Shown here piece after piece: positions 34,565 through 43,410 of a stretch of 64,000 bases of DNA. How positions within the stretch are numbered: the stretch's first letter is position 1; each line of letters starts with the position of its first letter. The notes under the pieces are model-generated. The model was not told where the DNA came from. It did no database searches and saw nothing but the letters and a program-made list of their open reading frames with translations. Source of the stretch: Ga0077530 sp046293075 (GTDB taxonomy: Bacteria; Pseudomonadota; Alphaproteobacteria; Rhizobiales; Hyphomicrobiaceae); the NCBI GenBank assembly GCA_046293075.1, contig JBKBPL010000007.1, forward strand, positions 62,001-126,000, given 5' to 3'. Both the position numbers and the translations under genes were made by a program.

Positions 34565-35344
34565 TCAGTGGTTGAGGATCTGGCTCAGGAACTGCTTCGT
34601 GCGGTCCGACTGCGGATTGCTGAAGAATTCCTCAGGCGGCGCCATCTCGACGATCTCGCCGCGATCCATGAAGATCACGCGATCTGCAACCGAGCGGGCG
34701 AAGGCCATCTCGTGGGTGACGCAGATCATCGTCATGCCCGATCGCGCGAGCTCGATCATGACATCGAGCACTTCCTTGATCATCTCGGGATCGAGGGCCG
34801 ACGTCGGCTCGTCGAAGAGCATGATGTTCGGGTTCATGCAGAGGGCGCGCGCAATGGCCACACGCTGCTGCTGCCCGCCCGAGAGCTGACCGGGGTACTT
34901 GAGAGCCTGCTCGGGGATCTTGACCCGCTCGAGGTACATGCGGGCCGTGCGCTCGGCCTCGGCGCGGGATTTCTTCTTCACCCAAACGGGGGCGAGGCAG
35001 AGATTGTCAAGAACGGTGAGATGCGGGAACAGATTGAAGGACTGGAAGACCATGCCGACCTCGGCACGGATCTTGTCGATGTTCCTGAGGTCGTTGGTGA
35101 GCTCGATACCGTCGACGATGATCTGGCCCTGCTGGTGCTCCTCAAGCCGGTTGATGCAGCGGATGAGGGTCGATTTGCCGGAGCCGGAAGGGCCGCAGAT
35201 GACGATTTTCTCGCCTTCGTTGACGGTGAGGTTGATGTCCTTGAGGACATGGAACTCGCCGTACCACTTATGAACCCCCCTCAGCACGATCGCACCGGCC
35301 GCGCCATGAGCACGGCTGGCCTCTTGCCGGCTGACATCAGCCAT
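34565..35344 (-). CDS. aapP: General L-amino acid ABC transporter ATP-binding protein AapP
   Basis: 259 residues. Walker A GPSGSGKST, signature LSGGQQQRVAIARAL, Walker B IMLFDEPTSALDPE, H-loop VTHEM. The sequence VVFQSFNLFPHLTVL-type (MVFQSFNLFPHLTVLDN) is typical of polar amino-acid ATPases. It energises AapQM. It is the first gene of this unit, giving P-J-Q-M, whereas the characterised Rhizobium operon is J-Q-M-P. A promoter candidate lies 77 nt upstream. Confidence 0.95.
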   Translation of the reverse strand: MADVSRQEASRAHGAAGAIVLRGVHKWYGEFHVLKDINLTVNEGEKIVICGPSGSGKSTLIRCINRLEEHQQGQIIVDGIELTNDLRNIDKIRAEVGMVFQSFNLFPHLTVLDNLCLAPVWVKKKSRAEAERTARMYLERVKIPEQALKYPGQLSGGQQQRVAIARALCMNPNIMLFDEPTSALDPEMIKEVLDVMIELARSGMTMICVTHEMAFARSVADRVIFMDRGEIVEMAPPEEFFSNPQSDRTKQFLSQILNH

Positions 35345-35420
35345 GGCTACTCCCTACGCCAGTGGTTGCACCGGATCGGCCAGTGTACGGAATGCCGTCC
35401 GGTTTCTCTGCGCTGATCGA

Positions 35421-35449
35421 AGTATGACGGAAGATTGTCGAGGTGGCAA
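35421..35449 (-). promoter_or_regulatory. Predicted promoter for aapPJQM
   Basis: On the minus strand TTGCCA (35444-35449), a 17-nt spacer, then CATACT (35421-35426). The predicted start is about 70 nt before the aapP ATG. The position ahead of the rearranged operon supports transcription beginning with aapP. Confidence 0.5.
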
Positions 35450-36167
35450 CGCTGAGCGGCTGCCACTTCTTCTAGCAATTCTGCCTATACTTGGGCACCA
35501 AGGGTCCGCTCGTATCCCTGGCACGATCTATGCTGAGCATGTTGTGTCGAACGCATGAGGTACGCGGGCGATGACCAACGCGGCAGCCACGGGATTACCG
35601 CCGTCCGATGCGCCAAGCGTCGGCATCTCGACGTCAAGGCGCCGGGAGAAGGCAAGCGGCTCTTGGACACAGCGAGAGCGTCCCTTTGCTCGGCGCTCTT
35701 CGTCGGCTGCCGGCCGAGAGAAGCTGCCCGAGCACGCCGGCCCTCGGCGTTGCCTTGCGAAGGCCGCATCGCGGGACCGCCCGCAGTGCGGAACAGTTCG
35801 ACAGCCTCGCCGGCGCAGGCAGATCGGTTTGTGTCCGTCGTTGCCGCGCTGTCATCGTGAATATCGCCGATTGTGAAATACTTACGGCATCGTTAACGAT
35901 ATGTTGCCCGTGCGCAACGATATGGCCTGGCGACGCCACCATAGAGCCACAAAGTCCCGACACGGTCACCTTGGCCACTCGCTGAATCACATCGTCCCAG
36001 CGCCTTGATCCCAGGCACGATGGGGCGTCCGGTTTAGCCGACTGACCTGCAGTATCGACGCGCCGCGCGCCATGGGGTGCGGAAGGCGCGCCAGAGTGTG
36101 TGCATCGGAAGACGGTCCTGCACACGTACGCGGACCCGATGGGATGGCCCTTGCGGGGCAGGAGCCT
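35450..36167. other. About 720 bp without a recognisable gene
   Basis: Between the aap promoter and the exoR-like gene. Short frames in 35555-35876 are Arg/Ser/Ala-rich and look like non-coding GC-rich translation. Around 35880-35930 the DNA is AT-richer and contains an ACGATATG direct repeat (35896-35903 and 35917-35924) bracketing a GTTGC/GCAAC hairpin (35903-35918). The remainder shows nothing I can name. The stretch could contain a regulatory RNA or a decayed gene. Confidence 0.5.
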
Positions 36168-37220
36168 ATGTTGGCGGAGAGGCTGAAATTGTCTCCAGGG
36201 CGCGCGACTTGTCGGATCAGGGCATGGGCGGGCATTGCTGCGCTTCTTCTTGCTGCTCTGCTCGCGATTCCGACCGCCGCGCCGACCATGGCGAGGGAGC
36301 CGGGCGTGACCTTCGTCTCGCCCGAGGCAGCGCTCGAGCAAGGCATCAACGCCTATCGCGGCGGCTACGTTGAATTTGCCATTCCGGCGTTGCGGTTCGC
36401 GGCGACCAACGGCGAGTTCCTCGCCCAGTATCTGCTCGCCGCCATCCTTTCCGACAACGCCGGCCCCCACACCGATCACGGTGAGGCATTTCGCCTGCTC
36501 CGCCAGATCGTCGTCAATAACGTCAACGTCGACCCGGACGACGACCCGCGCGCGCCTTACGTCTCCAAGGCGCTGCTGTCCTTCGGCGAGTATCTGCTGC
36601 GCGGCGTGCCGGAGCTCAAGATGTCGCCTGATCCGGCTATGGCGCTCCGCTACATCGAGCACGCGGCCAAGTTCTTCGGCAATCGCGATGCGCAGTTCGT
36701 GCTGGCGAAGATGCTGATCGCTGGCGAGGGCGGTCGCAAGGACCCAGCACTTGCGTTCCATTTCCTCTCAACGCTGGTGCAGGGGGGGCACGCGGGCGCG
36801 CAGGCCTTTCTCGCGGATCAGTACTGGCGCGGCCAGCACGTGGCCAAGGATGAGACCCGCGCGCTGGCGCTCGCGGAGCTGGCCGTCAGAGGTGCCGCGC
36901 CGACCGACTACCTCTGGATCGACGAGGTCTATCAGAACATCTACTGCGGCATGAACGAACCGCGGCGCAAGCAAGCGCGCCCGCTCGTGCAGCTCTGGGG
37001 CCAGTTCTTCGAGTTGGGCCGTGGGCTCCGCAAGGCGGATCAGGACCGTGCCGAGATCGGCTTCGTCCCAACGCGCACCTGCTCGGACGGCAAGCCCGTA
37101 CCCCTGCTCGAGGAACTGCGCGGGCCGGGCAACCTTCCCGATGGCACCGTGACCGCAAGCCCCGTTCCGCCTGGAATCGATCAGAACAGCGTGCGCGGCG
37201 TGGGTGCGCCCGGCCGCTGA
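36168..37220 (+). CDS. Sel1-repeat periplasmic protein, ExoR-like
   Basis: 350 residues from ATG 36168 with AGGAG upstream. A signal peptide ends near TAAPTMA (about residue 42). The mature part has Sel1-like repeats: YRGGYVEFAIPALRFAATNG, AQYLLAAILSD, RYIEHAAKFFGNRDAQFVLAKML and GHAGAQAFLADQYWRGQHVAKD. The order and wording match rhizobial ExoR as I recall it, including a FGEYLLRGVPELKMSPDPAMA segment and a C-terminal YQNIYCGM. ExoR inhibits the ChvG sensor kinase and so represses exopolysaccharide genes; whether this homologue does so is inference. A roughly 70-residue Pro-rich tail is extra. ChvG/ChvI genes are not in the window. Confidence 0.75.
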   Translation: MLAERLKLSPGRATCRIRAWAGIAALLLAALLAIPTAAPTMAREPGVTFVSPEAALEQGINAYRGGYVEFAIPALRFAATNGEFLAQYLLAAILSDNAGPHTDHGEAFRLLRQIVVNNVNVDPDDDPRAPYVSKALLSFGEYLLRGVPELKMSPDPAMALRYIEHAAKFFGNRDAQFVLAKMLIAGEGGRKDPALAFHFLSTLVQGGHAGAQAFLADQYWRGQHVAKDETRALALAELAVRGAAPTDYLWIDEVYQNIYCGMNEPRRKQARPLVQLWGQFFELGRGLRKADQDRAEIGFVPTRTCSDGKPVPLLEELRGPGNLPDGTVTASPVPPGIDQNSVRGVGAPGR

Positions 37221-37285
37221 GGGTTCAGGTCGAGGGTTACGCCCACTCTTCCTCCCCGGCTTCGGCGATTGAGCAGACGGCCTGC

Positions 37286-38068
37286 TTAAGCCGCCACCTC
37301 AACCCATGCCGGCACGTGATCCGACGGCTTCTCCCAGGCGCGCGTGAAGCGGTCGATGCCCGCCGCGTTGAGGCGATCAGCGGCCTGGGGGGAGAGCAGC
37401 AGGTGGTCGATGCGGATGCCGTCATCCTTCTGCCAGGCACCAGACTGGTAGTCCCAGAACGTGTAGGCGCCGGGGGCCGGATGGCAGGCGCGGATCGCAT
37501 CAGTGAGGCCGAGGCCAAGCAGGCGGCGGAAAGCCGCGCGCGACTCGGGCTGGAACAGCGCGTCCCCCGCCCAAGTCTCGGGGCGGCGGGCGTCGGCCGG
37601 GGTCGGAATGACGTTGTAATCGCCCGCGAGCACCAGCGGTTCCTCTAGCGTCAAGAGCTGGCGCACATGCGCCTCGAAGGCCGCCATCCATGCCAGCTTG
37701 TACGTGAACTTCTCCGTTCGGATCGGGTTGCCGTTCGGCATGTACAGCGAGCTCACGCGGCAGACGGCGGTGTCGCCCGTCACAACGGCTTCAATGTAGC
37801 GCGCCTGCCCGGCATCGGGCTCGCCGGGGAAGCCTGTCACGACGTCCTCGATGGGGAGCCGCGAGAGGAGGGCCACGCCGTTGAAGCCCTTCTGGCCATG
37901 GACTGCACACTGGTAGCCGGCATCGGCGAGGCGGTCGGCAGGAAAGGCCTCGTTCACGCTCTTGATCTCCTGCAGGCAGACAACATCCGGCTCGGTTTCC
38001 CGAAGCCACGTCAGCAGGCCGTCCATGCGGGCCTTGACGCCGTTGATGTTCCAGGTCGCGATGCGCAT
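37286..38068 (-). CDS. xthA: Exodeoxyribonuclease III
   Basis: 260 residues from ATG 38068 (MRIATWNINGVKARM). Exonuclease-endonuclease-phosphatase fold: Asn in WNINGVKAR, metal-binding Glu in CLQEIKS, the catalytic Asp/Asn pair in LAGDYNVIPTPAD, and the C-terminal RIDHLLLS and PSDHVPAWVEV with the catalytic His. It acts as AP endonuclease and 3'-5' exonuclease in base excision repair. Convergent with the exoR-like gene. Confidence 0.95.
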   Translation of the reverse strand: MRIATWNINGVKARMDGLLTWLRETEPDVVCLQEIKSVNEAFPADRLADAGYQCAVHGQKGFNGVALLSRLPIEDVVTGFPGEPDAGQARYIEAVVTGDTAVCRVSSLYMPNGNPIRTEKFTYKLAWMAAFEAHVRQLLTLEEPLVLAGDYNVIPTPADARRPETWAGDALFQPESRAAFRRLLGLGLTDAIRACHPAPGAYTFWDYQSGAWQKDDGIRIDHLLLSPQAADRLNAAGIDRFTRAWEKPSDHVPAWVEVAA

Positions 38069-38222
38069 TCGGTCCCGTGCCTCCACTCAGCCGGTCGGGT
38101 GGCGAGGACGTTTCCTCCGCCCCGACGTAACCTTCCGTTTACCCTGAGCGCGTAACTTGGTGACTTGCCCGTAAAGGCAACGTGCCCATTCAGATTTTCG
38201 ACAATCAATCTCGAGGCCGCAC

Positions 38223-38594
38223 GTGACAATTTCATACTACGGCGATGAAGGCCGCGCACCCATCCCGCCATCAGGGCTGATGACCTTCCTGATGCTGACC
38301 AACGCCGTCATTGCCATGACGGTGCTGTTCGCGTGGACCGCGGTCTCGCTCTACATCGTTGAGCCGATTGCCTGGGCGACCTGGATGCCCGTTCGCCGCG
38401 GGACGACGTTCGAGGATCTCTTTGAGTATCCGTTCGTGATGCTTTGGCTCCTGCCGGCGGCGGGCATCGCCGGTGCCTGGATCGGGCTCAAGCTTGGCCG
38501 GCGGGCGTTTGCCATCAGCTCTGTGACGCTGCCGATCGCCCTTCTGGGCCTCATTTTTGGCTGGTACCACTTCGCCCCGCCAACCTATCTCTGA
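38223..38594 (+). CDS. Conserved-looking small membrane protein, unknown function
   Basis: 123 residues from a GTG at 38223 with GAGG upstream. Three hydrophobic helices at about 18-44, 70-88 and 94-115. Between the first two lies a loop, EPIAWATWMPVRRGTTFEDLFEY. Not assigned to a named family. It is divergent from xthA and precedes trpE by 151 bp on the same strand. Confidence 0.7.
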   Translation: MTISYYGDEGRAPIPPSGLMTFLMLTNAVIAMTVLFAWTAVSLYIVEPIAWATWMPVRRGTTFEDLFEYPFVMLWLLPAAGIAGAWIGLKLGRRAFAISSVTLPIALLGLIFGWYHFAPPTYL

Positions 38595-38745
38595 TGGCGT
38601 GCGGGCCCGGTTCGCGCGGCGTGCCCCTATGCAGGGCGTGCACGGCGCCGATCGGCCGCGCTCGCCGCGCAAGTGCTTCCCACAGCGTCGTTCTCCTACT
38701 AGGTTGCCCCCAACCGAGCCCACAGCCACCGGGGATAGAACCTAG

Positions 38746-40290
38746 ATGTCGCGCGCCACTGCCCCTCGCGTTGAGGTCGAGCCATCGCTCGATTCCTTCA
38801 CGGCTACGTACCGGCAGGGCCGCTCACAGGTGGTGTGGACGCGACTCGTCGCCGATCTCGAGACGCCGGTCTCGGCCATGCTCAAGCTCTCCGAGGGCCG
38901 GCCGCTGAGCTTTCTCCTCGAATCCGTCGAGGGTGGCGAAGTGCGCGGGCGCTACTCGATCATCGGACTCGAGCCGGACACCGTCTGGCGCGCCTTCGGC
39001 AACCGCGCCGAGATCAACCGCGCGCCGCAGAAGACGCCGGACAAGTTCGAGCCTGAGGCGGCGCCGACGCTCGCCTCGCTCAGGGCGCTGCTCGCGCGCT
39101 CGCGCATCGAGACGCCGCCCGGCCTGCCGCCGATGGCCGCAGGCGTATTCGGCTACTTCGGCTACGACAACGTGCGGCTTATCGAGCACCTGCCGAACGT
39201 GCCGCCCGATCGGCTCGGCCTGCCCGACGCGATCCTCGTGCGCCCGACCGTGATGGTCATCTTCGACGCCGTGAAGGACGAGATGACGCTCGTCACGCCG
39301 GTCTATCCGGAAAAGGACGGTGATCCGGCCAGGGCCTACGAGGCCGCGCGCGGACGGCTGTCTGATGTCATCGCTGGCCTCGATGCGCCGCTGCCGCACC
39401 ATGCCCTGACCAGCTTCGAGCCGCTACAGGCGCCGGAGCCTGTCTCCAACACCACGCCGGCCGAATACAAGGCGATGGTCGCGCGCTGCAAGGAGTACAT
39501 CGCGGCCGGCGACGCCTTCCAGATCGTCATCTCGCAGCGCTTCTCGGCGCCCTTCACGCTGCCGCCCTTCGCGCTCTACCGGGCGCTGCGGCGCACCAAT
39601 CCATCGCCATTTCTCTTTCACCTCGATCTGGGCGACTTCGCCCTGGTCGGCTCATCGCCCGAGATTCTGGTGCGGGTGCGCGACGGTCGCGTCACTATAC
39701 GTCCGCTCGCCGGCACGCGCCCGCGCGGCGCCACGCCGGAGGCCGATGCCGCCCTGGAGCGCGAGCTTCTCAGCGATCCCAAGGAGCGGGCCGAGCATCT
39801 CATGCTGCTCGACCTCGGGCGCAATGATGTCGGCCGCGTCGCGAAGATTGGCACCGTCTCGGTCGCTTCGAGCTTTGACGTCGAGCGCTACAGCCAGGTC
39901 ATGCACCTCTCCTCGACCGTGCACGGTGAGCTCGATCCCAAGTACGATGCCATCGACGCGCTGATGGCAGGCTTTCCTGCCGGCACGCTTTCGGGCGCGC
40001 CCAAGGTGCGTGCGATGGAGATCATCGACGAGCTCGAGAAGGAGAAGCGCGGCCCTTACGCCGGCTGTGTCGGCTACTTCTCCGCGGACGGCAACATGGA
40101 CACCTGCATTGTGCTCAGGACGGCGATCGTAAAGGATGGGCGGATGTACGTGCAGGCGGGGGCCGGCATTGTCGCCGATAGCGATCCCGAAGCCGAGCAG
40201 ATGGAGTGCGTCTACAAGGCCCGCGCGCTGTTCCGCGCGGCCGACGAGGCCGTCCGCTTTGCCGAGGCCGCGCGGCGCGGCAACCGCTGA
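38746..40290 (+). CDS. trpE: Anthranilate synthase component I
   Basis: 514 residues. It makes anthranilate from chorismate with ammonia supplied by TrpG. The tryptophan-feedback site is visible as SFLLESVEGGE near residue 55. Catalytic landmarks are GDAFQIVISQRFSAPF, FLFHLDLGDFALVGSSPE, IRPLAGTRPRG, LLDLGRNDVGRVA, SSTVHGELD, FPAGTLSGAPKVRAMEIIDE and GCVGYFSADGNMDTCIVLRT. It is not fused to TrpG, unlike the TrpEG of Rhizobium. trpG, trpD and trpC do not follow; a CoA-transferase does. No Trp-rich leader peptide is seen in the 151 bp upstream. Confidence 0.97.
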   Translation: MSRATAPRVEVEPSLDSFTATYRQGRSQVVWTRLVADLETPVSAMLKLSEGRPLSFLLESVEGGEVRGRYSIIGLEPDTVWRAFGNRAEINRAPQKTPDKFEPEAAPTLASLRALLARSRIETPPGLPPMAAGVFGYFGYDNVRLIEHLPNVPPDRLGLPDAILVRPTVMVIFDAVKDEMTLVTPVYPEKDGDPARAYEAARGRLSDVIAGLDAPLPHHALTSFEPLQAPEPVSNTTPAEYKAMVARCKEYIAAGDAFQIVISQRFSAPFTLPPFALYRALRRTNPSPFLFHLDLGDFALVGSSPEILVRVRDGRVTIRPLAGTRPRGATPEADAALERELLSDPKERAEHLMLLDLGRNDVGRVAKIGTVSVASSFDVERYSQVMHLSSTVHGELDPKYDAIDALMAGFPAGTLSGAPKVRAMEIIDELEKEKRGPYAGCVGYFSADGNMDTCIVLRTAIVKDGRMYVQAGAGIVADSDPEAEQMECVYKARALFRAADEAVRFAEAARRGNR

Positions 40291-40342
40291 GCCGCGCACC
40301 TGCCAGAGCTGAGCGTCTCACGCAAACGAGGACAAACGATCC

Positions 40343-41542
40343 ATGCCCGGGCCGCTCAATGGCATCCGCATCGTCGATTTGACCGGCGTCGTCTCGGGCC
40401 CTTTCGCGACGCTGCACCTCGCCGATATGGGCGCCGACGTGATCAAGATCGAGCCGCCCGAAGGCGATATCATGCGCAATCCGGGCACCCCGCCGACCAA
40501 GGGCATGGGGCCGATCTTCCTCGCCGCGAACCGTAACAAGAAGTCCGTCTGCCTCGACCTGAAGCGCCCGGAAGCCGTCGAGGTGGTGAAGCGCCTCGCC
40601 GCGAAGGCCGACGTCTTCGTGCACAACAACCGCCCGCAGGCCATCGAGCGTCTCGGCCTCGGCTATGACGACATTCGCGCCGTCAATCCCGCGATCGTCT
40701 ATGCCTACTGCCTCGGCTACAAGCGCTCGGGACCCTACGGCGCCAAGCCGGCCTATGACGACCTCGTTCAGGGCGCGAGCGGTGCGGCGATGCTCACTGC
40801 GCGCGCTTCCGGCGGCGAGCCGCGCTTCATGCCGAGCCTCATCGTCGACAAGACCACTGGGCTGCACCTCGCCATGGGCATACTCGGCGCACTCGTACAC
40901 CGCGAACGCACGGGACAGGGCCAACTCGTCGAAGTGCCGATGCTGGAGACGATCACGTCCTTCTGGCTCACCGAGCACCTTTACGATGCAACCTATGTTC
41001 CACCGCGCGGCGAGATCGGCTATGCGCGCCTCTTGAGCCCGCAGCGCCGCCCGTCGCGCTCGAAGGACGGCTATGTCTGTATGCTCATCGTGACGGACCG
41101 GCACTGGCATGCCTTCTGCACGAACCTTGGTCGCGAGGACCTGCGCACGGACCCGCGCCTCGCGACGGTGGCGGCGCGCGCGAACCACCAGCCCGTGGTT
41201 CAGCAGATCGTGAATGATCTCGCGCCGAGCCGGACGACAGCCGAGTGGCTCGCCTTCTGCGACGCCCATGACATTCCGGCCATGCCGGTGAATGATCTCG
41301 ACGGCGTGCTCGAAGACCCCCATCTCAAGGCGACTGGCTTCTTCACGACGCGCGAGCATCCGACGGAGGGGCCCGTGCGGACGATGGCAAGCCCGCTCGG
41401 TTTCTCGGAGACGCCGACGGAATTCCGCCGCCACGCGGGTTTTCTCGGTGCGGATGGCCCGGAAGTGCTGGGTGCGGTCGGTTACAGCGCGGCGGAGATC
41501 GCCGATCTTGAGGCCCGTGGCATTCTGAAGGTCGTGCGCTGA
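40343..41542 (+). CDS. CaiB/BaiF (class III) CoA-transferase
   Basis: 399 residues. N-terminal IRIVDLTGVVSGPFATLHL, then VIKIEPPEGD and NRNKKSVCLDLKRPEA. The catalytic aspartate is Asp169 (MPSLIVDKTTG), the same number as in the characterised formyl-CoA transferase. C-terminal HDIPAMPVNDLDGVLEDPH and MASPLGFSETP complete the family. It is 52 bp after trpE and 67 bp before an enoyl-CoA hydratase, suggesting activation then hydration of an acid. Only distantly similar to the paralogue at 19078. Confidence 0.93.
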   Translation: MPGPLNGIRIVDLTGVVSGPFATLHLADMGADVIKIEPPEGDIMRNPGTPPTKGMGPIFLAANRNKKSVCLDLKRPEAVEVVKRLAAKADVFVHNNRPQAIERLGLGYDDIRAVNPAIVYAYCLGYKRSGPYGAKPAYDDLVQGASGAAMLTARASGGEPRFMPSLIVDKTTGLHLAMGILGALVHRERTGQGQLVEVPMLETITSFWLTEHLYDATYVPPRGEIGYARLLSPQRRPSRSKDGYVCMLIVTDRHWHAFCTNLGREDLRTDPRLATVAARANHQPVVQQIVNDLAPSRTTAEWLAFCDAHDIPAMPVNDLDGVLEDPHLKATGFFTTREHPTEGPVRTMASPLGFSETPTEFRRHAGFLGADGPEVLGAVGYSAAEIADLEARGILKVVR

Positions 41543-41609
41543 TCCGCTTGATTGGTGCGCCGATCTCGTGTCCCGTGCCCGCTGAGCCGACGTTGAGGGA
41601 GTGTGCGCC

Positions 41610-42425
41610 ATGGCGGATGTCGACAGCTTTGTGACTATCGAGCGCGGGCTCGGTCCGGACGGCCGCGTCGCGCTCGTGCGTTTCGACCGCGGCGATGCCA
41701 TCAACGCCCTCTCGCCCGCCGCCATGCGTCAGCTTCGCGACGCAGCCCGCTCGTTCGAGGATGACATCGAGACGTCCGTCGTCGTGCTTGCGGGGAACGC
41801 GCGGGCCTTCTCGGCCGGCTTCGATCTCAAGGACGGCGAGCGCAAGGCGCTCAAGGGCGAAGGCCTCGGTGCGCTGCGCCGGTCGATCGCCACCGGACCG
41901 CGCATGTGCCGTGCCTGGTACGAGATGGAGCAGGTGACGATCGCTGCCATCGAAGGCTTCTGCATCGGTGGCGGCGTGGCCCTTGCCGTCTCGCTCGACT
42001 TCCGCGTCGCGGGCCGCGGCGCACACTTCCGCATTCCCGAGATCGACCTCGGCATGAACATGAGCTGGGGCTCGATTCCGCGGATGCTGCAACTCATGGG
42101 GCCCGCGCGCACCAAGCAGGCGGTGATGCTCGCGTCCGAGCGCATCCACGCCGAGCAGGCCTACGAGTGGGGCCTAGTTGAGCATCTGGCGGAGGATGGC
42201 AGCGCAATGACGGCGGCGATGGCCCTTGCCGGACGGCTCGCTGCCGAGCCGCCCTTGCCGGTGAAGATGACAAAGGTCACGGTCAATCGGCTTGCGGGTG
42301 CGCTCGATGACCTCGCAAGCCACATGGATCTCGACCAGTTCATGCTGACGACGACGAGCGAGGACAGCAAGGAGGGCATCGCCGCATTCCTCGAGCGGCG
42401 GCCGCCGCGCTTCCGCGGGCGCTGA
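41610..42425 (+). CDS. Enoyl-CoA hydratase/isomerase family protein
   Basis: 271 residues from ATG 41610; a GTG at 41601 is also in frame. Crotonase fold: the oxyanion-hole segments are ARAFSAGFDLKDGE and IEGFCIGGGVALAVSLDFRVA. Then FRIPEIDLGMNMSWGSIPRM, where hydratases usually carry the second catalytic Glu; the Glu in IPEIDLG is present, but the first Glu position is less clear. So hydratase, isomerase or another crotonase activity is possible. It follows the CoA-transferase on the same strand. Confidence 0.9.
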   Translation: MADVDSFVTIERGLGPDGRVALVRFDRGDAINALSPAAMRQLRDAARSFEDDIETSVVVLAGNARAFSAGFDLKDGERKALKGEGLGALRRSIATGPRMCRAWYEMEQVTIAAIEGFCIGGGVALAVSLDFRVAGRGAHFRIPEIDLGMNMSWGSIPRMLQLMGPARTKQAVMLASERIHAEQAYEWGLVEHLAEDGSAMTAAMALAGRLAAEPPLPVKMTKVTVNRLAGALDDLASHMDLDQFMLTTTSEDSKEGIAAFLERRPPRFRGR

Positions 42426-42438
42426 TCGGGGCAGGTGG

Positions 42439-43245
42439 ATGACGGGTGTGATCAAGCTCATCGCGTACCTCGCCATCGCTTATCTGTCGCTCCTCGCGGT
42501 AGCCTACTTCGCGCAGCGCAAGTTCACGTATTTCCCGAGCACGACGCGCGTGGCGCCGGCCGAGGCTGGGCTCGAGGGCGTGCAGGAAGTCGAGCTCATC
42601 GCGCCCGATGGCGCGCGCATCATCGGCTGGCATGCGCCGGCGCCGCCCGGGCGGCCGACGATCCTCTATTTTCATGGCAATGGCGGCGGACTGGCCAATC
42701 GTGCCATGCGCCTTGCGCGGTACCAGAATGCCCGCCTCGGCGTTCTCATGATGTCGTATCGCGGCTACAGCGGCAGCACCGGCAGTCCGACCGAGGCCAA
42801 CAACATTGCCGATGCGCGCCTCGCATACGATCATCTCATCAGGCAGGGCCTCGCGCCGTCGGACATCTTCCTCTATGGCGAGTCGCTTGGCTCGGGCATT
42901 GCCGTCCAGCTTGCAGCCGCGGTACCGGTCGCCGGCGTCATTCTCGATGCGCCCTACACCTCGATCGTCGAGGTTGGGGCCAAGGCCTATCCGATCCTGC
43001 CGCTGAGATGGCTGATGGTTGACCGCTACGAGAGCGATCGGCGCATAGCCTCCATCAATGCGCCGCTTTTGATTCTGCATGGCGCGCGCGACCATGTCAT
43101 TCCGCTGTACATGGGGCAGCGGATGTATGCGCTGGCACGCGAGCCGAAAAGGATTGTCGTTTTTCCCGAGGGTGGCCACGTCGATCTCGACAACTACGGT
43201 GCGGTAGAGATCGTCCGTTCCTGGATCGACAACGTGCGGCAGTAG
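42439..43245 (+). CDS. Membrane-anchored alpha/beta hydrolase (BEM46/YfhR-like)
   Basis: 268 residues. The N-terminal helix (about 5-24) is an uncleaved anchor, followed by AQRKFTYFPS, a phrase typical of this subgroup. ILYFHGNGGG forms the oxyanion region. The nucleophile Ser149 is in YGESLGSGIAV. The acid is in LILHGARDHVIP and the His in FPEGGHVDL. Active site presumably periplasmic. Substrate unknown. 13 bp after the enoyl-CoA hydratase gene, likely same transcript. Confidence 0.9.
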   Translation: MTGVIKLIAYLAIAYLSLLAVAYFAQRKFTYFPSTTRVAPAEAGLEGVQEVELIAPDGARIIGWHAPAPPGRPTILYFHGNGGGLANRAMRLARYQNARLGVLMMSYRGYSGSTGSPTEANNIADARLAYDHLIRQGLAPSDIFLYGESLGSGIAVQLAAAVPVAGVILDAPYTSIVEVGAKAYPILPLRWLMVDRYESDRRIASINAPLLILHGARDHVIPLYMGQRMYALAREPKRIVVFPEGGHVDLDNYGAVEIVRSWIDNVRQ

Positions 43246-43410
43246 CCGCGTGCGACGCGTGCGGTAATGCCACAGCCGCATTGTCACCAGATTCTGGCCT
43301 CCCTGATCCCGGCGCCGCGCACCCGCCGCGACGGGAATTGCCGCATCCCGGCGTTTGGCACCTGGCCCAAAGATGCTACAGGAAACAGGGTTAACGCAGG
43401 GAGGGATCGT

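Noticed and set aside
35571..35876. About 101-codon frame in the gene-poor stretch
   Set aside because: Composition dominated by Arg, Ser and Ala with no start-site signal or motif; treated as non-coding.
38595..38745. Trp attenuator leader before trpE
   Set aside because: No short open frame with consecutive Trp codons and no alternative hairpins could be found.
40115..41725. 536-codon open frame antisense to trpE end and the CoA-transferase
   Set aside because: No recognisable domain, biased composition; the plus strand carries conserved catalytic motifs over the same bases.
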